Assembly (NCBI RefSeq): GCF_037975245.1
Contig: NC_092575.1
Location: 6,118,501 to 6,182,500, forward strand
Length of the DNA: 64,000 nt
Direction of reading: 5' to 3'
From: Apostichopus japonicus
Taxonomy: Eukaryota; Echinodermata; Holothuroidea; Aspidochirotida; Stichopodidae
Shown here: piece by piece, positions 22,726 through 32,871 of the stretch
Position numbering within the stretch: the first letter of the stretch is position 1
Layout of the letters: each line of letters begins with the position of its first letter
Position numbers and translations under genes: made by a program
Notes under the pieces: model-generated
The model's input: the letters and a program-made list of their open reading frames with translations, nothing else
Told to the model about the DNA's origin: nothing
Databases searched by the model: none

Positions 22726-23999
22726 CTACAACTTGTACTAGTGTTGTAGGCCTAGACACATAGCAACTGTTGGGACCGCAAGCATTTGCCTACACATTGA
22801 CAACATTGTTGGGAGCACCCTTGGGGCTACCATACTTCTTAACATTATTACTGAGTGGTGTTCAAAACCCCTGCTTGAGTTTGAGCAAAGCATCAAATGT
22901 TTAACACGAAAGCTAGGCCTATACATGTTAGTAATATAGCGTACACACTAGCCTAAACTACAGTCTGAAGTTGTTGGTAAATCAACTTAAACACATATTT
23001 CGAAAGAATTAGGCCAAAGCCTGAATTTAAGAAAGGAAAACGTTCAACAATTGCGCTACGTGAGTATATCTGTTATGGTGACGTGAGCTTTGATATCACC
23101 CCAGTGAGGAAAACAAAAGCTTAGTCTCTTTTTTTCTCTCCCACGAATCTCTGTATACGGCTTGGCCATAGAGAATGGGCTCTGCACAAGTGTGTTTTGA
23201 AGCGCCTGCTTTTAGTATTGCCAAGCAGCTAGTGATAGCAAACGATGCAAAATTTAATCAATCAAAATTTACTTCCTAACAGAAAAATGATTAAAAATAT
23301 ATTTATACAATATTTATACATTTTTGTCTCTTTAAAAGAACCCAATAGTTTTATGTCTACACATTATAGCGGCAAAGTAAGTTGTTTGCAAGAACGAGAC
23401 TGTCATGTCTGCGCCCTTTGTTATGATGTATTCAGCGGTGTATCATCAACAATTGTATTCCCTAACATTCGCAAGTCACAATTTGAAGAATTGGAGATAA
23501 TCCTACACGGTGCGTGCAAAATGGCAGTAACGCATTTGCATATTAAAGCTTGAAAGCAATGTTAATGGCATGGCCTAAATTCATTTTGGCTAATGATAAA
23601 ATCATAAATTGCTACAACTGCAGCCTAGCCTTAGCCTAGTAATGTAGTATTATATTAAGTAAGTTAGGGCACAAGTTAGACCTAGCCTGCCTAAGTTATG
23701 TAACTGTTACTGAGTGTTGTACAGACTCATTAGGTAGTTTGCAAACGATTTGGCTGTGCGCCTAGACATATCCTAGCATTAACGGAGATACAAACCATAC
23801 CACCACCACTGAGTGATGAGATGACAGTCAAGCAAATTCTCAAACATCTTATACAAATCTTATGGATTTGGGATCAGTCTGGTCATGATATCATTGAGCC
23901 ACATATGCTTCACTAGTACTCACTAGTCCTAGGTATTGTATTTGTAGCCAAACCAATAAGAACATAATAAATCATGAAATCATGATTATTTTGTTCTTA

Positions 24000-24470
24000 G
24001 CATCATCAAATTTATATTAAAATAGATCTGACTGCAAGACGGACAAGAATAATAATTGTTCCTTTCATAATTTCTTTACAATTAATGTGCAATTATACAA
24101 TTATAATACCCGAAATGGACAAAATGCTCATAGCAACTTTTATCATACAAAATTAGGTACACGCAGCTTTCGCAACCGTGCAACTAAGTTATGGAATTCA
24201 TTAAGCAATATCGTTAAATCTAAGGCTACAAAGAATTCATTTAAGAAATGTTTAAAAAAAGAATTGATATCATCATATTAAATTATGTAAATGAGTTATT
24301 CACTTTAACAATTTGTGTATATTATGTAACAAACATTCACATTGTATTTATTAATTACTTTTATCTTTAGGGAGTCTTCCACTTTGTTTAAAGCTTTTTA
24401 AGCTTTATGGAAGACTTCCCTCCACTTTGTACTTCTGTGGAAAAACAAATAAATAAATAAATAATAACAA
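24000..24470 (+). mobile_element. 3' end of a non-LTR retrotransposon (LINE fragment)
   Basis: The frame at 24087-24281 encodes YNTRNGQN, then RSFRNRATKLWNSLSN and KNSFKKCLKKELISSY before a stop. This is the characteristic C-terminus of Jockey/CR1-like reverse transcriptase ORFs (NTR..., ...KLWNSLP..., ...FKKKLK...). About 190 bp of 3' UTR follow and end in an (AAATA)n-like tail at about 24450-24470, as expected for a LINE 3' end. The RT catalytic part is missing, so it is a 5'-truncated dead copy. It lies upstream of neuferricin in the same orientation. Confidence 0.75.
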
Positions 24471-24776
24471 ATTATATCTTTACACATTGTTTTCAATTTG
24501 CACGTTTTGCTATATCATAACAACTGAATTATTCCCGCATTGTGAATGTTATGATCAATTGATGTTTCCTTTTCCTTGTCTAAAACTTGTGCAAATACCA
24601 GTATCCCCAAATCCCAGTCTGCTTTTGTATGAATTGTTATACTTTCGAGATAGGACTTGTATATGATTCTACTGACCAATCAATTAATTTGGGCTTTTAT
24701 TTTGTCTCAAAACAGAGCAGTTCTCCAAAGGCAGTAAAAGGAGTTTTGCAAGTTGGATCAGCGAGACGTCTTTGAG

Positions 24777-25269
24777 ATGGAAATGTCCATCAAATTATTT
24801 CTTTTTTCAACATTGGCATTGGGTTTTGCAATAATTATAGCTTGGTACTACCCTAAGGAGTTCCAGTTAGCCAGTTTTTCACCATTAGGATCCATATTTT
24901 CTTTAGTATCTGTTATTGACTTTGTTTCTAAGAAGAAAGCAGCCACAGCTGAAAGAGCAAATGAACAGATGAAGAGGAGTCCCGCAGAAGGGGACAGAAT
25001 TTTCTCATCCGATGAATTAGCTGCCATGACAGAAGATCCAATTCTTCTTGGTTTCCTCGGAAAGGTTTTTGACGTCACCAAAGGCAGTAAGCATTATGGA
25101 CCTGGTGGAGGTTATCAGTTTTTCGCAGGGAAAGATGCTACCAGGGCATTTATTACGGGGGACTTTACAGAATCTGGATTACTCTCTGACATTAATGGAT
25201 TGGAACCAAAGGAAGCTCTTGAAGTGAAAACATGGCTGGATTTTTATGAAAAGGACTATATTTATGTGG
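24777..25269 (+). CDS. CYB5D2: Neuferricin exon 1
   Basis: This exon encodes the N-terminal hydrophobic anchor and most of the cytochrome-b5-like domain, ending ...DYIYV plus one base. The donor is GTGG|GTAAGT, phase 1. Translation read through the donor stops at 25340. Confidence 0.9.
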
Positions 25270-26427
25270 GTAAGTATCACAAAGTTTTCATCATTGTACA
25301 TTCTGTGAAAGGTAATGGTCGTCAATCGATTAAGGTCTGAACTTATTTTTTCCATTTCTGTCAGGGAGTTCTTAAAACAAATCTTTATTCCATTTATTCC
25401 TCATTCTATCCTATTCATTTCTTAACCTGTGGCTCCCTTTAAAAAAAAAATTCTATATCATAATTACAATTCAAATTGATTTTCTAATATGACATAATTG
25501 ATGAAACATTTTAATTCAACAATTTTTTTTTTTTAATGAGCATTTTTAATGCTTGTAAGTCTGTTTAATATGTCAGTGTGTTGAGGTAAATAATCTATTA
25601 ATTTTTTCATCTTGCATATTGGGAAACTCCATGGAAACCTGCTACCATCAGAGGTAAATAATCTATTATTTTTTTCATCTTCCATGTAGGGAAACTCCAT
25701 GGAACCTACTACGATGCTGATGGTAGACCGACAGAGAAGTTAATATCCGCCCACCGTCTGATAGCAGAGGGAGAGAAAGAGAAAGCTGCAAATGATGCGG
25801 ATAAAAGAAAATTTCCTCCTTGCAACTCAGAATGGAGCGAGAAGACCGGTACCAGGATTTGGTGCTCAACCAGGAGGTAAGTCGGGAAGGGGGGGGGGAG
25901 GTTGGGGATCTGTTTTTGCGTTAAACTTTCTGTCCAACCATCTTTATCTGTTGTTATTAATATTTATATATCTAGATTTCCATGGACATGTCCTCTTTTG
26001 CTATGTTATGTGTGATTATTGCAAAATTTTAAATGACTGGGACGTTTGGTAGTTCTGACAACTTGTAAGAAAGACAGCAGCAACAAAAAACTTTCTCAAC
26101 AGTGATTGAATAATAATAATAAAAAAATTATAAATTGCTATGTTGGGTAAGATTAATTGTGCTGTGTACATGTTTCTGACCTCACATGATTATTGCTTTT
26201 ATCTAAGCTTAACTCTGTTTTCCAAACCACTCTCTCTATTTAACTCAAACAGCGGTGGCATTTCTCGGGACTGGACGGGATTTCCGAGGAAATATTTCCA
26301 ACCCGGAGCAAAGTCTTTCAGATGCGCCTGCGTACCCGAGCAGGAATTGGACAACCCTCATTTCAAAATGTATGACAACTGTGACCCCAAAGCAATATCT
26401 TGTAAACTTGCAAGCAAAAATGAATGA
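24777..26427 (+). CDS. CYB5D2: Neuferricin (cytochrome b5 domain-containing protein 2), complete, 3 exons
   Basis: Neuferricin belongs to the membrane-associated progesterone receptor (MAPR) branch of cytochrome-b5-like haem-binding proteins; in vertebrates it is linked to neurogenesis and haem or steroid handling. Three exons join in frame into 284 residues (human protein about 264). Residues 5-23 are a hydrophobic N-terminal signal/anchor segment. The b5-like domain starts near residue 74 (RIFSSDELAAM) and includes GFLGKVFDVTKG, the Tyr in KHYGPGGGYQFFAGKDATRA, and the TWLDFYEKDYIYVGKL end typical of MAPR proteins. The C-terminal part has the cysteine-bearing family motif with RIWCSTRSGG and RDWTGFPR, ending after CACVP. 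ATG 24777 is used; a second ATG two codons on (24783) is an alternative. Haem binding is inferred from family. Confidence 0.9.
25690..25876 (+). CDS. CYB5D2: Neuferricin exon 2
   Basis: The acceptor is CCATGTAG and the donor CAGGAG|GTAAGT. It reads GKLHGTYYDADGRPTEKL through FPPCNSEWSEKTGTRIWCST. A near-duplicate of the acceptor-side sequence (GGGAAACTCCATGGAAACC) lies 67 bp upstream at 25620-25638, a possible decoy acceptor region. Confidence 0.9.
26253..26427 (+). CDS. CYB5D2: Neuferricin exon 3 with stop codon
   Basis: The acceptor is CTCAAACAG. The joined frame reads RSGGISRDWTGFPRKYFQPG and FRCACVPEQ, the family's C-terminal cysteine motif, then about 30 poorly conserved residues to TGA at 26425. 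Confidence 0.88.
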
Positions 26428-27921
26428 CTGTTTGCAAGTTATGCCATTGGTGTTTGTTGACATGGCATTGGTATTCTATAGCACAAATTTCAGTCATATC
26501 TGCTGAGTACTGTAAAATGAAAACATTTACTGTTGCTGTTTAAAGTTTTCTGTTTTTACTTGACTACAGCAGTAAGTTGCCACAGCAGAGCTCTGTGAAG
26601 CATTTATTCTTAAATAACTTTTGCCTTCTGGATATTTTAGAGCCCCTCTACCAATGGAGCAATCCATCCCTATAACCAGGCCTGACAGGGCGTGGGTCAG
26701 GGGTTACAGGCCAATACCCAGGCTTCAATTAGTGGACCAATGTAAGTATGAGATAATTGCAAAATAATAATTTGTTTTCATCTTTATAATATACTTAAGG
26801 ACTAATGAAGACCTGTCTGTCAATGTTATCTGAATATAAGCATTTGTTGGCTGTAAGCTGCTAGCAGAGAATATGTTTTATAGCTCAAGTGCAGTTTGCA
26901 TGGCCATAGAAGTTGTGTTGCAAGCATAGCCAACTTCCTGTACCTTGCAGGCAAACTGCTACCATAGTAATTTCTGAGACGGTTAAGAAAAAATCCTTGT
27001 TTTTAACAGTACATTTAATTCAAAAGTTATCCTCATGTTGAAATTTGGATGAATTTTGTCTCTTTTTTTTCTTTCTTATAAAAGGTGATGGGATGCATGC
27101 AATAATCGTAGTGTTTCTTTTCAAGTGTCATCTTTCTGTTTACTTTCTGTAGTTTATGATAAATATTGTTAAATGACATGAAATGTCTATCTGGTAGATT
27201 TGTGTTTTTTCTAGTAAAGAATCAAGAATTTATTCATCAGAAACCCACATCTTTTGTTTCCGTTTAAGTTATCGTGAGTCTGTGTGTCTTGACTGAAGTC
27301 ATATACTTTGAATTTGAAAATTGACTTCAAAATGGTTGACTTAATTACTACACCCCCCCCCCCCCCGCCCACACACACACACCTCACCATCCACACTTCT
27401 CTGTAATTATATTATTGCTATTCCTGCATATTTCTCCTCCATCCTGGCAATGCCAGTGTCAAGCGATTTGACGTGACATGATCGACAAAAACTCAGATTC
27501 AGCAATTTACCTTGTTAGAAATACAATTAAAAAAAAAGACATTAAGATCAGATTTTGAGAGGGTTCATCTAGTATAATCTTAAAGGAAATCATTATACAT
27601 TACAAGCCCTACTGAATTTGTAGCTATTACTGATATATCAATCTGTACAACATACAGCAACTTTAAGTAAAACAAAAACTTTAAAAAGCGGTTTTAACTT
27701 ATTTATACCCTCATATCACGAATTCAGGTCAGATACGAACACTTTATTGACTTGTTAAGACTGGCTGTGTTCAATCTTAGTCACTTGGTGTGCACGTTAT
27801 TTCCTGGATGACCCTCTCCGAGCTTGATATTATATCATTTGGTAGTGAAAACAAACAGACTAACATATATATTATTCAGGTTACGGCGGTGTTATTTTGC
27901 AGATCAACCTTGATTTCTTGC
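26428..27921. other. Between neuferricin and CTHRC1 3' ends (convergent genes)
   Basis: The stretch after the neuferricin stop probably includes its 3' UTR. At 26640-26742 a segment lies between an acceptor-like TATTTTAG and a donor-like AAT|GTAAGT but has no recognised coding match. A poly-C/CA run occupies 27350-27380. Confidence 0.45.
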
Positions 27922-28285
27922 CGTATCGGTTTGACGAATGCCCACCCCCCTTTTTTGAGGGAGGCAGGGGGTGTTAAGATTTACATCATATAAATAGTCT
28001 ATAGGTACTTGTGCTACATGAAACAATATTAAAATTAATCAACTGCCGATTAGTTCTGTTTCATCTATTTCTGATCGTTCGTTAATCAAATAATATGTCG
28101 TGTCGTATTGACGAATGGCACCCATTACTTTCTTTTCTTTTTTTGAGGGGAAGGGGGCGGGGAAAAGGGTTAATCATTATGTACATCATATAATTTGTCT
28201 ATAGGCCTACTTGTGCTACATGAAACAAGACTAAAATCCATCCACAGCCGATCCGTTCTATTTTCATCTAAAAACTGTTCATTTC
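27922..28285. repeat. ~180-bp diverged direct duplication downstream of CTHRC1
   Basis: CGTATCGGTTTGACGAATG... and CGTATTGACGAATGGCACCC begin two copies. Both contain TTTTTTTGAGGG-like, ACATCATATAA, GTCTATAGG and ACTTGTGCTACATGAAACAA. The C- and G-runs are out of register. Confidence 0.85.
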
Positions 28286-28308
28286 GTAAAATAACTATGT
28301 GTGAACTG

Positions 28309-28454
28309 TTAATAAGGTGAGGGCGTTCTTTCTTCAATCATCAGGTGCATAGCGCTATTCCATCCGGTGTACGTATCGTAGTAACCGTACCCAGCGCAGT
28401 TTCCAACGTGAAATCCAACCGTGTAGCTTCCAGAGGAAAGACCGTTGCAATGAC
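28309..28454 (-). CDS. CTHRC1: CTHRC1-like exon 4 with stop codon
   Basis: The acceptor is TTATTTAG. It reads HCNGLSSGSYTVGFHVGNCA, then GYYDTYTGWNSAMHLMIEE and a short tail before TAA at 28309-28311. GWNS and IEE are near-invariant in this family. Confidence 0.9.
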
Positions 28455-31400
28455 CTAAATAATGAAAATTGAGATAGGATAGCCCTATAATATATACTTT
28501 AAAGGTATAAATACGTTAAAGTATATGACTGTTTGAACGCAGAACGATGTTATACACAGCTGATATGCTATAAATGTTAGATATTCACTGCCATTATTCC
28601 ATATGTAGGACTTAACTATATCCCTACCCACTCCGTGACGTAAGATAAGTTTGAATGGTAAAATTAACCTGTTTTCATTTATACGTATCCAGAACACATT
28701 CCAACGCGTTTGTCAGCAACCACCGTCGCCGTTATCAATATTGCCTAGGAATTCAGGTAATTTTAAATGTGGCTAAAAACGACGTTATTTGGTCAGTCGT
28801 TGATAAAAAATTACAAAATAATACGTACTATAATATGTTAGATGTTAACATTTTTGTCTTATATCTATGATTTTTTTTTTTTTGGGTACGAAAGGCTAGG
28901 TCTACCAATCACTTTCATTTATATAACAACACGGGTTGTTGATAGGATAAGTATCAGTATAGTAAATTTGCTTCACCGGCCTACTGACTCCACTGGTTCC
29001 CAGGCGCTCCGCATTCCCTCCGCCGACCCCCCCCCCTCCCCCACAATATTTACCTTACGTCTCTATATGTTCCGTATTCTACCCCTTTAAATTCGACTAC
29101 ACCAAAAGTATCAACAGCAAAAAGAAAGGACTCAGGTTGGCTCATTCAGATCACATTTAGACAGATTTTAACAAACTACTAAACTGTTTAAAAAAGAAGA
29201 AAAAAGATTCTGCCTCGTAATCTTGTTGTACTTGAAATAAATCACTTATGTTTGTTTGCTGCCATTCCTGGCCACCTTACCAACCCCACCTCCTTGGGTG
29301 TAAAAATTCAACTGCGGGTATGGTTGGCTTCAAGGGCGTAGGAACCGGGGGGCTGGGGGCGCCAGCCCCCCAGTGAAAAATATGGAGGGGCGGAAGTATC
29401 ATTCCGCCCCCCGCTTCGCAAGTCAGAAAACCCCTTTTTCATTTCCAAATGAGAAAAAAATCTCATTTGGAGCACCAAATTGAATCTAAGGCCAGGTGAA
29501 AATGCAAAATTATATACAAAATGGAGTGGGTGGGTTGAAGTGTGCTATATTGCAACAAATTTCTGAGGCCACCTGGAAATGCAAAAAAATTCCAAAAGGG
29601 AAGCCCCTCCCCTTAGACCCTTCCCCAGGCCGGCCATCAGTCTTCAGCCCCCCCCCCCCACTCAAAAGTACCTTCTACGCCACTGGTTGGCTTAAATAAT
29701 GTACGAACCGAAAACGACTTTTGGTCTATGTAGATTGTAACTGCTAAGACCGCCTCCATAGACAACCGCTTCGATTCGGTTTGGGTTTGAACATTCGTTA
29801 CCATTGAAGGTAAAATACCATCTCCCGCAAGCACCATTTGTGTAGGCCACACGTAAGTTCCCGGATAGAGACACATAGAGGGACGTGTCCGAATACTGCT
29901 TGGTAAAACTACAGGACTGGGGTTAGAAAAGAGATAATATATTGTTTCAACCACAATATATTGATGATATTAAAATGATAATTTAGCCAATGAATTATGA
30001 GTTGAGGGATATACTAGCAAGGCTCCCGACATGCCTCCCTCCCAGGCTTCCCTCCGTCCTGCCCGTACGCAGACGTGTTGAGTAGCATGACGCGCACGTG
30101 ATTTCAAATATATGATTTGAAATCATATACTTGGGGGGAATGATTTCCCCCCCCACCCCACCCCGAAAACAACATACGTTAAGCAATCAAATCGTGTATT
30201 CTGTGGCGTATTCAGTTAAATTAGGTCTAAACGCAAGTTTATGCTAATAATACTAATTCTCCAAATTCTCCCCACTAAACGTCTTCCTCCGAATGACTAC
30301 GGGGGGGGGGCGGACTCTCCACCCCCTAGGCGTACGCCACTATAGTTTTGAGGGCCCTAATGAATGATACTTGACTCCCAAGCCACATCCCTAGCGCCCC
30401 AGACACCTACGAACACACACCTCTTTCTTGGTATCAGGTCTTCTGTAAATTCAAAACAACCAGTCTAACACTGTAAAAAAATTCACAAATAAAACTTTAA
30501 CCTAATGAACCAATTTATTTAGCTGTTTTAGGGGTAAAATTTACATCTCAGATGTAACATACGTGTTACTTAAGTGTTCGTGACTTAGATTTTGTCTCAT
30601 AGCTTATGAAACAAACTTCTTGGTTCAGATGCCACCCCTGCCGTCCCTAACACTCCCTACCACTTCCCTCACCGACCGTGCCCCCCCCATTTCCCCTCAC
30701 CGCTTCTTGATCTTTCTAAGGCCTCCTGGAGGTGGTACCGCCCACTATGGGAAACACTGGTCTGGAGTATAAGGGAGGGCTTTGAACTTTCTGTAATTAT
30801 TGGCTACTATAGGGGTATCTATCGTACGCGAATACGAATAATGCATGCATGATTTAAATCAAGAATAATGAAAGACGAACAAATCGACGTGAGGTGGGCT
30901 AAGAATGTAGCCGGGACGCGAATTTTTTTTTCCCAAACAGGTTCTCAATTGTGTATAAATAGTCGCTCATGATTGGTCGGAAAAGTTACGTCATAACAAT
31001 AAAACCCTTCACTTCGAGGTTATCAAAATGTCTGCATCCATTCGTTGCAACGAAGATATACCCGTTCAAAATTACCCGCAGCTTTTCGTAAATATATGTA
31101 GATGTGTTTGGAATTGGTTTAGACATAATGAGCACACTAGTATTGTATGATCTATTTTGATCGAAGATTTCTGTGAAGGCATTTATCGATAACATCGCAC
31201 AGTGAAAGTTTCGTACAGGGGTACATAACACATGCGATATAGGCCTATATGTATTATAACTGTGTACACAGTGCAGTGACGGAAATACATCATACTGTAG
31301 CATGGTGGGCTCATAATTGACGCACTTAAAGATTTGATCAACGATTTCTATCAAGGAAAAATCAAAATCACTCAACTGTATGTGTTTTGCTATACTTTGA

Positions 31401-32817
31401 GCCTCTAAGCTTAGACAGATCAGGTCCCAGAGAGTAGTGTTGTCCATGATATTGAGGAAATGTTGGTTATTTTTAGGGTGCAAGATTTCCAAATGCCCAA
31501 AAACTGAACGTACAAAACCGGGAGGAAGGGTGTTAAAAGCTTAAAAATTCCACAATTTGGTCATCAAATAGCTGAAATGGATTCAAACTCATGAAATATG
31601 TAATTCTGCTTGACTGCAAAAAGTTAAGGTGGCCTGCTCTATCGTTGCTAGTAATAATTGAAGGTGCGTCAATTACGGGGGTGCGTCAATTATGAAGCCT
31701 TGACTATACACTAAACTGTTTTGCGTATATTCATTCAAGGCTGAACTCGCGTCGTGAAGTTGATTTTGGTGTAGGCCTACCCATTCCACGAAACGAATTC
31801 CGATTTCAATAGAACGGCTGACGAATCTTGGATGGCGTAAACACGAAACCGATAGAATGTAGCGTATGTATCATAAGTAAGGTCAACATGTTATCCAAGC
31901 ATTCAAAGTAAAAGTTAGGGCGTTTGCAGGGAAACCGCATAACAAGACTTTATTAAGTGTCAGTGTATAACTCAGTGTATGTCTTCGAAATATCAAGCGT
32001 TTGATGCTGACGTCACGAGCAATCTGATTGGCTGAAAACTCCGTAATTGAGAACCTGTTTGGGAAAAAAAAATTCGCAGCCGGGACCTTTATCATCTCAA
32101 CTCGGTATATAGGTGACCAAACTTTCACGCAAGTATAGTCTCTTACCTCTATATCTATGTCTTGGAACAATCGAATACAAAGTTTAACTTGACCATCGAA
32201 TTTCGTGAGTGGGAACAGGGGAAGGGAGACTTACCCGGTGTGATATTCGGAGATTTTGGAACAAACAATTAGAGACGGCAGTGTTAGATAAACACCCTCT
32301 GGACCTCAAAGGCACTATACTACATACCCTCCTTTTTTTTTTTTTTGGTAAGTTTGAAAAAGTTGATATACTCTGGAAGGGGTGATGGTGTGGGTGGGGG
32401 TTATCATGGTGCATGGCATTTGCCTCAACGTCCTATCGGGTGATCCAGTATACTGAAGGAGGCGGGATGGGTGGTGTGAGAGACAAGGGCCTTTGAAAGC
32501 GTTACAATCCGCGTTCCCTCCCTGGTTTAACGTGCATCGCATTCACTCACCGCTACTTGTGCATTATCACTGCCATCATTTTTGTGGTACCAGGTGCAAT
32601 GATTCCAATTTGTTGACACAGTTTCGGGAGAACCAGTATCGCCTTTGTTTCCGCGTGGTCCTTTCGATCCCTTGGGGCCGTCAGCGCCGGCAGCACATTC
32701 CTATTGGGAATGCAAGCAATCGTGTCAATTCTTTCAACAACGAGTCAAAGGTCGTCAGTATTCGCCCCAAATATGATAGAATGTCAGATAATGTGCGCAT
32801 GCACTCATTCTATAACT

Positions 32818-32871
<54 letters not shown>

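Larger units (their letters stand above)
21551..24776. promoter_or_regulatory. Head-to-head intergenic region between MED15 and neuferricin
   Basis: The first recognised coding exons of MED15 (minus) and the neuferricin gene (plus) diverge from this 3.2-kb stretch, so both promoters, and at least one MED15 5' exon implied by the acceptor at 21593, should lie here. I see no convincing TATA box or CpG-dense block. The span holds a decayed repeat related to the 31-kb element (22380-22725) and a LINE 3' end (24000-24470). A 102-codon open frame at 23245-23553 has no recognisable similarity. Confidence 0.4.

Noticed and set aside
23245-23553. 102-codon plus-strand frame between MED15 and neuferricin
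   Set aside because: It matches no recognised protein, and no splice or start context supports it.
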